DNA of 64,000 nucleotides, from positions 744,001 to 808,000 of the forward strand of contig NZ_CP110012.1 of the NCBI RefSeq assembly GCF_025947365.1, read 5' to 3'. Every line of letters starts with the position of its first letter. The first letter of the stretch is position 1. The position numbers and the translations under genes were made by a program. Below are positions 1 to 9,297 of this stretch, one piece after another. The notes below the pieces were generated by a model. That model ran no database searches, was not told where the DNA came from, and was given only the letters and a program-made list of their open reading frames with translations. The stretch comes from Flavobacterium sp. N502540. GTDB taxonomy: Bacteria > Bacteroidota > Bacteroidia > Flavobacteriales > Flavobacteriaceae.

Positions 1-29
1 CTTTTGTGAGAACGAAAACACACATTGGT

Positions 30-593
30 ATGGATTCCGAAAAATTCATCTTCTGCCTCGAAGGTGTTCCTGACATCGAAAACAATTTTGTCACCCTGGT
101 AGTAAAAAACCTGGAAGAAATTGCTATTGATCAGGGTATCGCCAGTATTTACAAAACTTGCGATACCATTGAAGGCTTAGAAGAAAGCCTGAATGTTTTA
201 CTTTATGAAGATCACAATTTTAAAGATTACGAAATTATTTATTTGGTAATGCCAGGCGAACCCAACAACATCTGCCTGCATGATTACTATTATAGTCTGG
301 AAGAAATCGCAGAACTTTTTGAAGGAAAAATGAAAGGAAAAATTATTCATTTTGCCAATTTAAAAGTACTTGATTTAAACGACGAAGAAGCACAGTACTT
401 TTTGGACATTACCGGTGCGCGGGCGATTTCGGGTTACGGCTCTACTTATAATAAGATAGCCAGCTGCAGTACCATCGACAAAGCTTTTTTTAGCCTGTAT
501 CAGGAAAATGACAACATTACAGAAGTGGTGGAAGAACTTTATCAGAAACATTATGCTCTTTGCAAATTACTTGATTTTAGACTGTATTATTAA
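30..593 (+). CDS. conserved hypothetical protein (DUF6642-like)
   Basis: This is a soluble protein of about 187 residues with no signal peptide or membrane segment. It resembles a family of uncharacterised Bacteroidota proteins that I recall as DUF6642: note the KIIHFANLK stretch, TGARAISGYGS and the C-terminal LLDFRLYY. The reading frame is open back to a GTG at position 6 and possibly beyond the window edge. The ATG at 30 (MDSEKFIF) is chosen because conserved-looking sequence starts there. The stop lies 3 bases before the AraC gene, so the two are probably co-transcribed. No function can be assigned; the family name is from memory. Confidence 0.7.
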   Translation: MDSEKFIFCLEGVPDIENNFVTLVVKNLEEIAIDQGIASIYKTCDTIEGLEESLNVLLYEDHNFKDYEIIYLVMPGEPNNICLHDYYYSLEEIAELFEGKMKGKIIHFANLKVLDLNDEEAQYFLDITGARAISGYGSTYNKIASCSTIDKAFFSLYQENDNITEVVEELYQKHYALCKLLDFRLYY

Positions 594-596
594 ATT

Positions 597-1517
597 ATGA
601 AAAGCAATGCCAACGGAGAGATAAAAACCTATGGCGCGAAAGTATTTCGTGAAAAATTTCTGGGACAGGAAAATCCAATGCATTTATTGTTTAAATCCAG
701 CTCTGACCATTTTTTTTGTCTGGAAATGGAAGAAATGATGCAGCTTCGTTACGCTGTTCCTCCTTCAAAACACAGTTGTCACACCATACTTTTTGTAACT
801 TCGGGAGTTCACGTTGCAAAGGTTGGTTTCGAAGAATATCAAACCAATCCAAATGAAATGCTTGTTGTTCCGGCCGGGCAAATTTTCTCTATTGAGCATA
901 TTAACACGAAACATATTGGTTTTATTTGCCAGTTTCATCCGGATGTTTTGATCGGTAAATACGGCAACAGTGAAATGCTAAATGATTTCGACTTTCTTAA
1001 AATTGGAGGAAATCCAAAAATTATAATCTCTCCGGACAACTTCCATTTTATAGTGAATCTCTTTAAGCGTTTACAGGCTGCTTATCTTGAAACTGAAATC
1101 GATAATGCTGATATCGTTCAGTCTTATTTAATGGCTTTGTTCTTTGAGATGAATAAAAATGCTCCCAAAACATCTAAAAGCAATACAGCCGCAGCTGTTA
1201 TTTTTGCTAAGTTCAAAAAACTCATTTACGCTAATATCAGGACGCATCATCAGGTAAATTATTATGCCTCTTTACTTAATGTTACCCCCAATCATTTAAA
1301 CAAATCGGTCAAATCGGCAACCGGCAAGTCTGCGGTCAAATGGATTGATGAGACCATTTTAACAGAAGCTAAATACCTATTGTATCAAACTACCTTTTCT
1401 GTAAGTGAAATCGCCATGCAGGTAGGACACGAGGATCATTCTTACTTTAGCCGTTTCTTTAAAAAACACGAAGGAATCACTCCTATTCAATATCGAAAAT
1501 TGATTGATAAATCCTAA
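597..1517 (+). CDS. AraC family transcriptional regulator
   Basis: The 306-residue protein has an N-terminal cupin-like sensor region (about residues 40-150, including MLVVPAGQIFSIEH) and a C-terminal AraC-type double helix-turn-helix (about 205-303). The second helix-turn-helix region reads SVSEIAMQVGHEDHSYFSRF, followed by FKKHEGITPIQYRK, a classical AraC signature. It starts 3 bases after the preceding hypothetical gene, which suggests translational coupling. The ligand and targets are unknown. The small gene at 1588 may be in the same transcript. Confidence 0.9.
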   Translation: MKSNANGEIKTYGAKVFREKFLGQENPMHLLFKSSSDHFFCLEMEEMMQLRYAVPPSKHSCHTILFVTSGVHVAKVGFEEYQTNPNEMLVVPAGQIFSIEHINTKHIGFICQFHPDVLIGKYGNSEMLNDFDFLKIGGNPKIIISPDNFHFIVNLFKRLQAAYLETEIDNADIVQSYLMALFFEMNKNAPKTSKSNTAAAVIFAKFKKLIYANIRTHHQVNYYASLLNVTPNHLNKSVKSATGKSAVKWIDETILTEAKYLLYQTTFSVSEIAMQVGHEDHSYFSRFFKKHEGITPIQYRKLIDKS

Positions 1518-1587
1518 TTATTGCTTCCTGCATCCTATAAACTTGAAAAACGTTTATTGAAATTTGTTCCGTTAAAAAAAGCAAATT

Positions 1588-1788
1588 ATGATTTACGTTT
1601 TCAAAACATCCGTTGACACACCATCAAAGCTGGAATTCGCAAGTACATTACTTGACGAACTGATACCAAATGCGATATGGAATTTTGACCTTGAGGACTG
1701 TGATAACATCTTAAGAATTGACAGTGAGGCTGAAATAAATGAAAACATTCTCAAGAATGAGATTTTCGATTGTGTCGAATTGGAATAA
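1588..1788 (+). CDS. small hypothetical protein, ferredoxin-fold-like
   Basis: This is a 66-residue acidic cytoplasmic protein that I do not recognise with certainty. The predicted strand-helix-strand-strand-helix-strand order and the IYVFKTSVDT opening resemble heavy-metal-associated domains that have lost the CxxC metal site. That fold guess is inference. It follows the AraC gene by 70 bases and is followed by a strong hairpin at 1873-1917, so it is the last gene of this plus-strand cluster. Confidence 0.6.
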   Translation: MIYVFKTSVDTPSKLEFASTLLDELIPNAIWNFDLEDCDNILRIDSEAEINENILKNEIFDCVELE

Positions 1789-1872
1789 ATTCAAAAAAAG
1801 CATAGTGCACAACACTTGCCTGTTTGTTAGAAAAGCTTGATTTGAACGGTAAGCCATTTTCTCCTCTATACC

Positions 1873-1917
1873 AAAAAACAGGGATGCAAAACCAATTGCA
1901 TCCCTGTTTCTTTTTAA
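1873..1917. terminator. bidirectional intrinsic terminator
   Basis: A perfect 14-bp stem (1876-1889 pairs with 1896-1909) has a 6-base loop and is flanked by A-rich sequence on the left and T-rich sequence on the right. It gives a U-tract in both directions. It sits between the convergent genes ending at 1788 (+) and 1934 (-). Confidence 0.85.
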
Positions 1918-1933
1918 ACCACTTATAAACTAA

Positions 1934-3487
1934 TTACTGTCTCCACTGTGGATCTCCAACTTTTTTATCAATTAAAACTTGATTTTTAAGAGTAAAATCT
2001 CCTGTCGCACTATTCGTAAACTGAGGATCCAACGTTCCGTAAGTTCCCGAAGCATCATATTTTACGGCGGCAACACCAGCTGTATGCAATGCAGTCGAAT
2101 TAAAATAGTTATTATTCAAGAAAGTAGGTGCTGTCGTTAAGGTCTGATTGGTATACATCGCTAATGGTGTTTCAAAAAGCGTGTTGCGAATTGTTGAACC
2201 ATTACTGGCAAAACGTACGTACAGAATTCTATTAGAAGCTGTCATCGCTTTATTTGAAATGGTACAGGCATCTACCAATACTGTAGTTGTTAAGCCCGTC
2301 CCGGTAATGCCTGGTGCGTTATCGATACGGATAAAATCGCGGCCAGTAGCACAATTGTTAAAAGTACTGTTTTTAAGGGTTAAGGATGCCAAGTGCGAGG
2401 TTCTAAAATCGATACAATCACCTTGTACCGTTAATATGTTAGTAACGACACTATTTTCAACCGTTACCGAAGCAATTTTAGTAACACCTGTAAGAGTTTG
2501 TGTTATAAACGATTTCACAAAATCATGAACCTTACAACCACTAATTAAAAGCGCGCCATAAGCAGTACTTACTTCATTGTATTTAACAGCATCGCTTTGA
2601 GTTTTGTCTCCGTTAATATCCAAATCAATTAAACTAACGGATTTAGCTCCTGCGTTTAGTGTAAACTTATTATGAAGCAAAGGTTTATTATCGCTTCTTA
2701 GACCTCTAATTGTAATCGATTTATTCAAAATAATTTCACCAACAAAAACATTGTATTCTCCCGGCATCAATACCAATACTGCATCAGGATCTGCCGCTGC
2801 AATTTTTGCATTCAAATCATCCGTAGGTTTAACTAAAGTAGCTGTTCCAATGTCAATTCCTGTTGTAAAAGTAACCACTCCTCTCTTTTTGGTTCCGTTA
2901 AATAAAGTGGCAGTATAGGCTGTTTCTCCTGTAAATCCCGTAACTATCGCTGCACCGGCCGTTTTTTCGGCTGCAGTGATCGTGTGCGTAATTCCACCCG
3001 GGCCCGCAGTAATTTGGGTAACAGAACTGTTAGGTGTCCATCTTAACGTCACTTGTTTCGCTTCGATATCGGCAGGCTGCACAGGGAAGAAGATTTGCTC
3101 CGTTAATGTTGCCGCAGTTGTTACAGACCATTTCGAATCGGCAAGTCCTGAAGCACTAACTGCTTTTACTCTTATCGAGTAAACCGTTTCTCCTTCTAAC
3201 GCTACTTTTACCGGAAGTTCTTTTTCGGTAACATTAACTGTTTTGAAAATTGTTTTGAAATCCGGATCATCAGCACTGAATTCTACCGTATAATGATCAA
3301 CATCCTCATTTGTAGTCCAGTTTAATTCCACCGTGGTTTGATTTCTTACTACTGCTTTCAGTTCTATTGGAGAAAATACTCTATTGGCTCCTATATCTTC
3401 CAGTACTGCTTCATTGTAACTTTCGCAACCGGCAATTACCAATAAAAATATAGCCAGCAATCCTTTAAATATATATTTTGCGTTCAT
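1934..3487 (-). CDS. PUL lipoprotein, Fn3 plus beta-helix (DUF4957/DUF5123-like)
   Basis: The 517-residue protein has a lipoprotein signal (lipobox around IAGC, Cys about residue 21). A fibronectin-III-like domain follows (about 38-130; ELNWTTNEDVDHYTVEFS), then a second beta domain. The C-terminal half is rich in short strands (about 215-510; KSITIRGL, VSLIDLDING, SLTLKNSTFNNC) that suggest a right-handed parallel beta-helix. This architecture matches DUF4957/DUF5123 lipoproteins found in pectin-type polysaccharide utilization loci. It is the last gene of the susC-susD cluster, 34 bases after susD. No catalytic residues could be identified, so a glycan-binding or accessory role is as likely as lyase activity. 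Confidence 0.75.
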   Translation of the reverse strand: MNAKYIFKGLLAIFLLVIAGCESYNEAVLEDIGANRVFSPIELKAVVRNQTTVELNWTTNEDVDHYTVEFSADDPDFKTIFKTVNVTEKELPVKVALEGETVYSIRVKAVSASGLADSKWSVTTAATLTEQIFFPVQPADIEAKQVTLRWTPNSSVTQITAGPGGITHTITAAEKTAGAAIVTGFTGETAYTATLFNGTKKRGVVTFTTGIDIGTATLVKPTDDLNAKIAAADPDAVLVLMPGEYNVFVGEIILNKSITIRGLRSDNKPLLHNKFTLNAGAKSVSLIDLDINGDKTQSDAVKYNEVSTAYGALLISGCKVHDFVKSFITQTLTGVTKIASVTVENSVVTNILTVQGDCIDFRTSHLASLTLKNSTFNNCATGRDFIRIDNAPGITGTGLTTTVLVDACTISNKAMTASNRILYVRFASNGSTIRNTLFETPLAMYTNQTLTTAPTFLNNNYFNSTALHTAGVAAVKYDASGTYGTLDPQFTNSATGDFTLKNQVLIDKKVGDPQWRQ

Positions 3488-3521
3488 AATTCTAAAACTA
3501 TAGTTTATTTGTTAATTGTTT

Positions 3522-5318
3522 TTAGTTTCCAAAAACCCAGTCATTGGCTAACTGTCCATTACTTCCATCAATAAACGTTTGCCAGATTGGCCAAAATTGT
3601 CTTTTATCAGGATTAACTCCGGCTTTGTACAATGTACTTATTTTGTTATCTTCCAGCTTATCCCAGCTTTTTGAGGTATAATCAGTACCCTGTGCCTGCG
3701 TTTCTCCACGGTTTAAACCATAAATCTCAAGTGTCGTATTATCTGCTTTGTATTTGTAATAAAGTGTTGAAGGCACATTGGCATATTCATCGCTGCGTGC
3801 TTTTAAACGAGTCATTTTTACCTTTGCTTCATCTAATTTTACTTTTAACAAGTTCCAGCGAATCAGCGCAAACTTACGTTCCATTTCTCCGGTAAACTCA
3901 TATTTATTCTCCTCGACAATACCGTTCAGCATGGCTTGCTTACTTGTCAGACCATCTACATAAGCGTCTACTTTTACTGCTTGGTTTTGCGAGGCAAACG
4001 CTCTGCGGCGGATTTCTTTTAAGTAGACTGCGGCAGATCCCGGGCCTTCTAATTCATTTGCCGTTTCAGCAGCCATTAAAAGTACCTCAGCATAACGCAT
4101 ATAAATTTTATTTACCCCATCGTCATTTGGTGCCGAAACGATACGATTCATCCATTCGAAACGATATTTACCAAAATACCAGGTTTGTAAATCTGTAAGT
4201 TCCTGTTTGGACTTACCGTTTACCGCAGCTCCCCATTTGTAAGGTACACAGGTAACCTCTCTGCGGCTATCGGCCTGATCGTAGTCATAAAAAACAAATG
4301 GCAACGGTCCGTTTACACCGCCTTTATTAGTTCCCATCTGCTGAAACTGATCTGAAGCATCATGACGCACAGCAAAAGTAAACAGGACTCTGCCTCGTGT
4401 GGCTGCAAAAGGGATTTCCCAAAGCGATTCTCCTCCGGCTGTTATATTTTCCTGATTGTATTTTCTCCATAAACCTTCAAAAGTCGGTTCTAAATGTGCC
4501 GAACCACTGGCAATTACAGAACGGCATTCGTCTAATGCCAGTTTGTACATCGTACCTACTGAAAGCGCAGGATCTGTACTTCTTCTCACTCCGTCCGGAT
4601 ATTGCTGAAAGCCACTGGCCATCAAAGCCAAACGGGCTCTTAATCCTTTTGCAAAAGCCTTGTTGATACGCTCTGTGCTTGTTGTAGCGGCAGTTTCATT
4701 AGGCCATGCTACTAACGTTGAAGCTTCGCCTAAATCGGCAATTAACTGTTTGTAAATTTCGTCACGACTTGTTTTAGACACGTAGATTGTCGACGTAGAA
4801 ACGGGCTCAAAACGGGCTGGAACATCGCCCCAGTTTCTGATCAGATCGGCATAATAAATGGCTCTTAAAGTCAGTGCTTCTCCTAACAACTGCCCCATCT
4901 CTGTATTCGGTAATGGATTGCCGTACTTACGCAGACCTCTGATGCACAAATTAGCACGTTCAATTCCTTCATACATCATGGCCCAGGCATTTTTTGGCGA
5001 ATTCATCTCTGTATTATCCGATTTCGCATCATACACTACCAGATCCGATTTGACATTATCACTTGAAGAAGTCAGAAGCCATTCTGTATCTGTATTTAGT
5101 CCTTGGTAAGTCAAAAGTCTTCCTCTGTAAGATTGCTCCTCTCCAAATGAAACTTTTATTCCATCGACAGCACCCTGAGCTAATCCGGCAGTAGAAAAAA
5201 TAAGTTGTTCGTCTAAGGTTGACTGTGCCGGTGTATCAAAATATTCCTCCCCGAAATCCTGACAAGAAGTCAACAAACCTGAGATTATCAATCCTGCTAT
5301 TATTACTTTATATTTCAT
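3522..5318 (-). CDS. SusD/RagB family glycan-binding outer-membrane lipoprotein
   Basis: The 598-residue protein has a lipoprotein signal ending at LTSC (Cys about 19). The SusD-type helical repeat region includes a typical ANLCIRGLRKYGN and LGEALTLRAIYYADLIRNWGDVP. The later region IYMRYAEVLLMAAETANELEGPG is the conserved SusD/RagB C-terminal motif. SusD proteins sit on the cell surface as the lid of the SusC transporter and bind oligosaccharides. It lies 18 bases downstream of the susC gene and is surely co-transcribed. The substrate is not shown by the sequence; the beta-helix partner hints at a pectic glycan (inference). Confidence 0.95.
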   Translation of the reverse strand: MKYKVIIAGLIISGLLTSCQDFGEEYFDTPAQSTLDEQLIFSTAGLAQGAVDGIKVSFGEEQSYRGRLLTYQGLNTDTEWLLTSSSDNVKSDLVVYDAKSDNTEMNSPKNAWAMMYEGIERANLCIRGLRKYGNPLPNTEMGQLLGEALTLRAIYYADLIRNWGDVPARFEPVSTSTIYVSKTSRDEIYKQLIADLGEASTLVAWPNETAATTSTERINKAFAKGLRARLALMASGFQQYPDGVRRSTDPALSVGTMYKLALDECRSVIASGSAHLEPTFEGLWRKYNQENITAGGESLWEIPFAATRGRVLFTFAVRHDASDQFQQMGTNKGGVNGPLPFVFYDYDQADSRREVTCVPYKWGAAVNGKSKQELTDLQTWYFGKYRFEWMNRIVSAPNDDGVNKIYMRYAEVLLMAAETANELEGPGSAAVYLKEIRRRAFASQNQAVKVDAYVDGLTSKQAMLNGIVEENKYEFTGEMERKFALIRWNLLKVKLDEAKVKMTRLKARSDEYANVPSTLYYKYKADNTTLEIYGLNRGETQAQGTDYTSKSWDKLEDNKISTLYKAGVNPDKRQFWPIWQTFIDGSNGQLANDWVFGN

Positions 5319-5336
5319 TTTGTGATACGTTTTAAA

Positions 5337-8300
5337 TTAGAAATTAAGGTTTAAACCAAAAACCAACTGCCTGCTGCGCGGATAAGCCGAATAATCTACT
5401 CCAGGTGTTAGCGGAGTTTTTCTTCTTGTTGATACTTCAGGATCCGGACCGGAGTAATTTGTAATTACAAACACATTCGTTGCTGTAAAATAGAATCTCA
5501 ATTTACTTACTCCCAGCTTAGACGTTAAGGCTTGCGGTGTACTGTATCCTAAAGTCAACGTATTCAGTCTGAAGAACGAACCATCTTCCACTGCCCAGTC
5601 TGTAAACATGAATTTTTGCATGTAAGGAGACCACATGGTAGTATTGGCATTTAGCGCTTCCAAAGCAGCAGGATCTGTTACCAGTTGTCCCGAAGCAGGA
5701 TCTAAATTTGTCCATCTTTTGCCATCTGCCATCTCGGTGCTTAAATTCTTGTATTGCCCGTTTCGGTTTGCTGTTGAAAACTCAGCTTTATTGGCATTGT
5801 AAATATCATTACCAACACTCCAGTTGAAAGCAGCAGAAAGATCAAAACCGTAAGCATTTGCATTAATAACCAAACCTCCGGTATGTTTAGGATTAGAATT
5901 TCCTATTACTTTTTGATCCGATGCTGTCACTTTATTATCAGCAGAACCATCTGTATTTTTCAGCTTCATCATCCCAGGCTGTAAAGCACCTACTACACTG
6001 CTTGCATCAACAACCCCGGCTTTTAAGGTGTACTTTCCTCCTGCATAATCAAAATCCGAAACTTCATAGCGTCCGTCGCTTTGATACCCGTACATTAATC
6101 CCATTGGAGAACCTACATTTACCACATAATCATTCCCAACATCAGTTGACGCCCAATTGGTATTTGTACCAAAATTATCCATTACCCCAAGGGAGTTGAT
6201 TCGGTTTTTGTTCATTCCAACGTTCACAGAAAAGCTCAAACCAAAATTTTTCTTTTCGATGGCTATAAAATTCAGGGTTGCTTCAAAACCGGTATTTTGT
6301 GTTTCACCCATATTTCTAAACTGGGTTTTGTAACCTGTACCTCCTACTGGAAATTCGATCAGTAAGTCCTTCGTTACATTTTTATACACATCAAAAGTTC
6401 CGTTCAGACGATTTTTGAAAAACCCGAAATCAAGACCAATATTTTGCGTTACGGTAGTTTCCCACTTCAATTCCGGATTTGCCAAAACACTCGATGGCGA
6501 CCAATAGCTATCGAAACCGTTTATGAACCCGTTTGTACTGGACAAATAACTCTGAACGGTTTGCCCAACAGGAATGTTATTGTTACCCGCCTCACCATAA
6601 CTAAGTCTTAGCTTTAGAAGATTTATCCAGGAAGCATTTTTCAGGAAATTCTCTTCAGAAATTTTCCATGCTGCCGCTGCTGCCGGGAAATACCCCCAAC
6701 GGTTGTTTCCTAAAAACCTGCTGGAACCATCGGCACGAAAAGAAGCTGTTAACAAATAGCGATCTTTGAAATCATAATTTAAACGTCCGAAAAAGGACAG
6801 CAATTTATCATCCGCACTGTAAAAATTGTCTACTGAAAAAGGCGTTCCCTGTGTCGTTAATTTCTTGGCCTGATCTAAATCAAAAAAATCCGGATAATTT
6901 AAAATCGTGGTGGTTACGGTGTTTGAGGTTGTCGTAATCATCTCTTCTCCTAAAAGTGCCGTCAAATGATGATTGTCTCCCAGAATATTTTTAAAATCAT
7001 AGTTTAAAGTATTGGCATTTCTGAAACGTACGTCTTTACGATCGCTCATGACCATACCCGGTTTTCCTGCACCTATCTTGGCTGTACTTGAAAAATAAGT
7101 CGAAGACCCGTAAAAACGATAATCAGCATAGTTGGAATTGTCCAATCCTAAATCACTTTGAAATTTTAAATCTTTGGCGAGCTTCCATCCAAAACTTCCC
7201 AATAAATTATAATTTTTTCGGAACTGCTGACGGTCATTGTCTGTTATTGCTAAAAATGGATTTACCAGATAACTGTTCACAGACTGATCATCATTATCAG
7301 TAGTTAATCCCGGCATTGGAATTGGTGCGTAACCCACACTATGACGCAAACGGCTGTCCAATGATGAAGCCTGATTCTGATCGTTTGCACCACCACCATT
7401 TATATCAGTATCAGAGTAACGCACTGTAAATCCAAGGTCAATTTTTTCGCTTGCTTTATTTTTCAAAGCCAATGAGAGGTTATTTCTTTTAAAATTCGAA
7501 CCTGCCATAATTGCTTTTTCATCGTAATACGCATAGTTGAAGTTGTAACTAAACTTTTCATTCCCTCCACGAATTCCTAAATCACGGCTGTTTACTTCAC
7601 CACGACGGCCGTAAATCTGCTTTTGCCAATCCGTTCCTTTTAGACCGTTATACAAATCACGATCCTGCCAGCTGCCAAAATACTTGGTATAGGAGCTTGG
7701 ATTGCTCAAAATCGTTTTATCCGTCTGATCCAATAAAGCGTATTCGTATTGCCATTTTACAAAATCATCAACCGGAAGAACCTCGATTTCTTTGGCCATG
7801 GTTTTCATTCCGTAAAACATATTATAGCTCACAGCTATTTTTCCGTCTTTACCGGTTTTAGTTGTAATAATAATAACCCCGTTTGCTCCTCTTGATCCAT
7901 AGATTGCGGTAGAAGAAGCATCTTTCAGCACAGTCATCGATTCAACATTAGAAGCCGCAATATCATTCATGCTGTTTACCGGAAAACCATCCACAATAAT
8001 TAATGGGGAAGCATCCTGTGTTAAAGACCCGCCTCCACGTACTCTGATTTTAATATCGGCATCCGGTGAACCTTCGCTTGAAGTAACCTGAACTCCGGCA
8101 ATTCTGCCCGTTAAAGCTTCGGCGATATTAGAAACCGGAACTTTCTTCAGGTCATTTCCTGAAATGGAAGAAACTGCTCCTGTCAGATCCGATTTTTTAA
8201 CGGTACCGTAACCTACCACAACCACTTCATTTAAAGCATTTGAATCTTCGATTAAAACAACATCAACTTTCGTTTTTCCGACAGCATTGACTTCTTTGGT

Positions 8301-8567
8301 TTTAAAACCTATAAACGAATAGGTTACAACTGCTTTAGGATTCGTCAATTTTAATTTGTAACGTCCGTCAAAATCTGAGGAAGTTCCGTTTTTTGTTCCT
8401 TTCTCTAATATATTAACACCCGGCAACGTGAGTCCTGCAGCATCTTTAACGGTTCCTTCAAGTGTAATACTTTGCGCATGCATTTGATTGCCGGCCAGTA
8501 AACACAATAAGAAAACAACTGCAAAGCAACAATTTGCTCCTTTGTTAAATAAATCTTTAAAATTCAT
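5337..8567 (-). CDS. SusC/RagA family TonB-linked outer-membrane transporter
   Basis: The 1076-residue protein has an N-terminal signal peptide and a carboxypeptidase-regulatory-like domain (about 33-110; LEGTVKDAAGLTLPGVNILE). A TonB box-like NEVVVVGYG follows, then the plug domain (about 125-235; SPLIIVDGFP, SSTAIYGSRGANGVIIITTK) and a long beta-barrel ending in an aromatic-terminated strand (LVFGLNLNF). This is the full-length SusC architecture. It imports oligosaccharides across the outer membrane with TonB energy, together with the SusD partner encoded 18 bases downstream. Its promoter region carries a LacI-type palindrome (8735-8748). Confidence 0.96.
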   Translation of the reverse strand: MNFKDLFNKGANCCFAVVFLLCLLAGNQMHAQSITLEGTVKDAAGLTLPGVNILEKGTKNGTSSDFDGRYKLKLTNPKAVVTYSFIGFKTKEVNAVGKTKVDVVLIEDSNALNEVVVVGYGTVKKSDLTGAVSSISGNDLKKVPVSNIAEALTGRIAGVQVTSSEGSPDADIKIRVRGGGSLTQDASPLIIVDGFPVNSMNDIAASNVESMTVLKDASSTAIYGSRGANGVIIITTKTGKDGKIAVSYNMFYGMKTMAKEIEVLPVDDFVKWQYEYALLDQTDKTILSNPSSYTKYFGSWQDRDLYNGLKGTDWQKQIYGRRGEVNSRDLGIRGGNEKFSYNFNYAYYDEKAIMAGSNFKRNNLSLALKNKASEKIDLGFTVRYSDTDINGGGANDQNQASSLDSRLRHSVGYAPIPMPGLTTDNDDQSVNSYLVNPFLAITDNDRQQFRKNYNLLGSFGWKLAKDLKFQSDLGLDNSNYADYRFYGSSTYFSSTAKIGAGKPGMVMSDRKDVRFRNANTLNYDFKNILGDNHHLTALLGEEMITTTSNTVTTTILNYPDFFDLDQAKKLTTQGTPFSVDNFYSADDKLLSFFGRLNYDFKDRYLLTASFRADGSSRFLGNNRWGYFPAAAAAWKISEENFLKNASWINLLKLRLSYGEAGNNNIPVGQTVQSYLSSTNGFINGFDSYWSPSSVLANPELKWETTVTQNIGLDFGFFKNRLNGTFDVYKNVTKDLLIEFPVGGTGYKTQFRNMGETQNTGFEATLNFIAIEKKNFGLSFSVNVGMNKNRINSLGVMDNFGTNTNWASTDVGNDYVVNVGSPMGLMYGYQSDGRYEVSDFDYAGGKYTLKAGVVDASSVVGALQPGMMKLKNTDGSADNKVTASDQKVIGNSNPKHTGGLVINANAYGFDLSAAFNWSVGNDIYNANKAEFSTANRNGQYKNLSTEMADGKRWTNLDPASGQLVTDPAALEALNANTTMWSPYMQKFMFTDWAVEDGSFFRLNTLTLGYSTPQALTSKLGVSKLRFYFTATNVFVITNYSGPDPEVSTRRKTPLTPGVDYSAYPRSRQLVFGLNLNF

Positions 8568-8692
8568 GGTTGATGGTTTAAGTGATTAATTGTTTGTTCT
8601 AAATGGTTATTTCGTTTTTATCAGGCTCCCTCTTTTTAAACTGATTATCAAAGCCTCACTTCTAAGACAACAGTTTCTTTTTTGAGTTGTTT

Positions 8693-8719
8693 TGACCTTG
8701 CAAATAAGGTCATTTTTTT
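8693..8719 (+). terminator. hairpin with T-run in the susC leader, plus-strand orientation
   Basis: A 7-bp stem (8693-8699 with 8706-8712) and 6-base loop are followed on the plus strand by seven T's. This reads as a weak terminator for transcription antisense to susC. On the minus strand no U-run follows, so for susC mRNA it would be only a leader hairpin. An antisense RNA is inference. Confidence 0.35.
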
Positions 8720-8734
8720 ATCCTTTAAAAAATT

Positions 8735-8756
8735 TGTAATCGATTACACAAACATA
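8735..8756 (-). promoter_or_regulatory. susC -7 element (TATGTTTG) abutting a LacI-type operator
   Basis: On the minus strand TATGTTTG (8756-8749) fits the Bacteroidota -7 consensus TAnnTTTG. It is followed immediately by the perfect 14-bp palindrome TGTAATCGATTACA (8748-8735), which has the central CG and half-site pattern of LacI/GalR-family operators. The operator would cover the transcription start, a repressor position. No clear TTTG -33 box was found at the usual spacing. No lacI gene lies in the window. Confidence 0.6.
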
Positions 8757-8920
8757 AATCTTTTTTTGACATAAAAAACTAAAAGTCATAAAAAATTCCC
8801 AAAATAAATAACATACCCAAAATAAAACCGCCTTTTTATATCACAAATGCAATTTAAGTTCGAGATAAATAGTAAATATATTTTTATTTTTTTAGCAGAT
8901 TGCTGTGGTTTTACAAAAAA

Positions 8921-8934
8921 AATAATCGATTACA
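8921..8934. promoter_or_regulatory. second, upstream copy of the LacI-type palindrome
   Basis: The 14-mer matches the proximal palindrome at 12 of 14 positions, including the central TAATCGATTACA. It lies 186 bp upstream of the proximal site centre to centre. Two sites at this distance could support DNA looping; this is inference. Confidence 0.5.
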
Positions 8935-9145
8935 AGAAAACTCATTGCGATATTATTAAGTTTTTTTTTCAGCATTTTCAATTTCACTTTTTTTCAAAAA
9001 AATCACAAAAAACAGTATTCCTGTCACAAAAAATATCGCTTTCGAAGTCACACCACCGCTGCAAAGACACCATATTCTTACTAAAAAGAAACGCATCATA
9101 CCACAACGCTGCTTAGGAGGAATCAGAAAACAATAAAAGGCAAAA

Positions 9146-9184
9146 AAAAGAGTCTTTGAACCCGATAAGTTCAAAGACTCTTTT
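9146..9184. terminator. bidirectional intrinsic terminator downstream of the MFS gene
   Basis: A perfect 16-bp stem (9146-9161 with 9169-9184) closes a 7-base loop, with A-tract on one side and T-tract on the other. It most likely ends the minus-strand MFS transcript (gene stop at 9298). Confidence 0.85.
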
Positions 9185-9297
9185 ACAATATAATTTGCAA
9201 ACCTAAACGTTAGTTAACTTTTTACTGCTTACTTTTCTTTCACATGACACAAATTTGCGCAGTAGCAAATAGGTTCTCAAAAATTACAACAGCATCA

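Larger units (their letters stand above)
8568..9145. other. intergenic regulatory region of the susCD locus
   Basis: No protein gene is supported here; the short frames present are AT-rich noise. It contains the susC leader of about 170 bases, a hairpin at 8693-8719, a -7 promoter element with an overlapping palindromic operator (8735-8756) and a second copy of the palindrome (8921-8934). The remainder is very AT-rich with no other structure seen. Confidence 0.7.

Noticed and set aside
2148..2528. 126-codon plus-strand frame inside the PUL lipoprotein gene
   Set aside because: It is the antisense shadow of a well-supported coding gene, as are the other internal opposite-strand frames in the susC, susD and M43 genes.
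8847..9174. Short frames on both strands in the susC upstream region
   Set aside because: They consist of Phe/Lys/Ile-rich translations of AT-rich DNA with no family resemblance.
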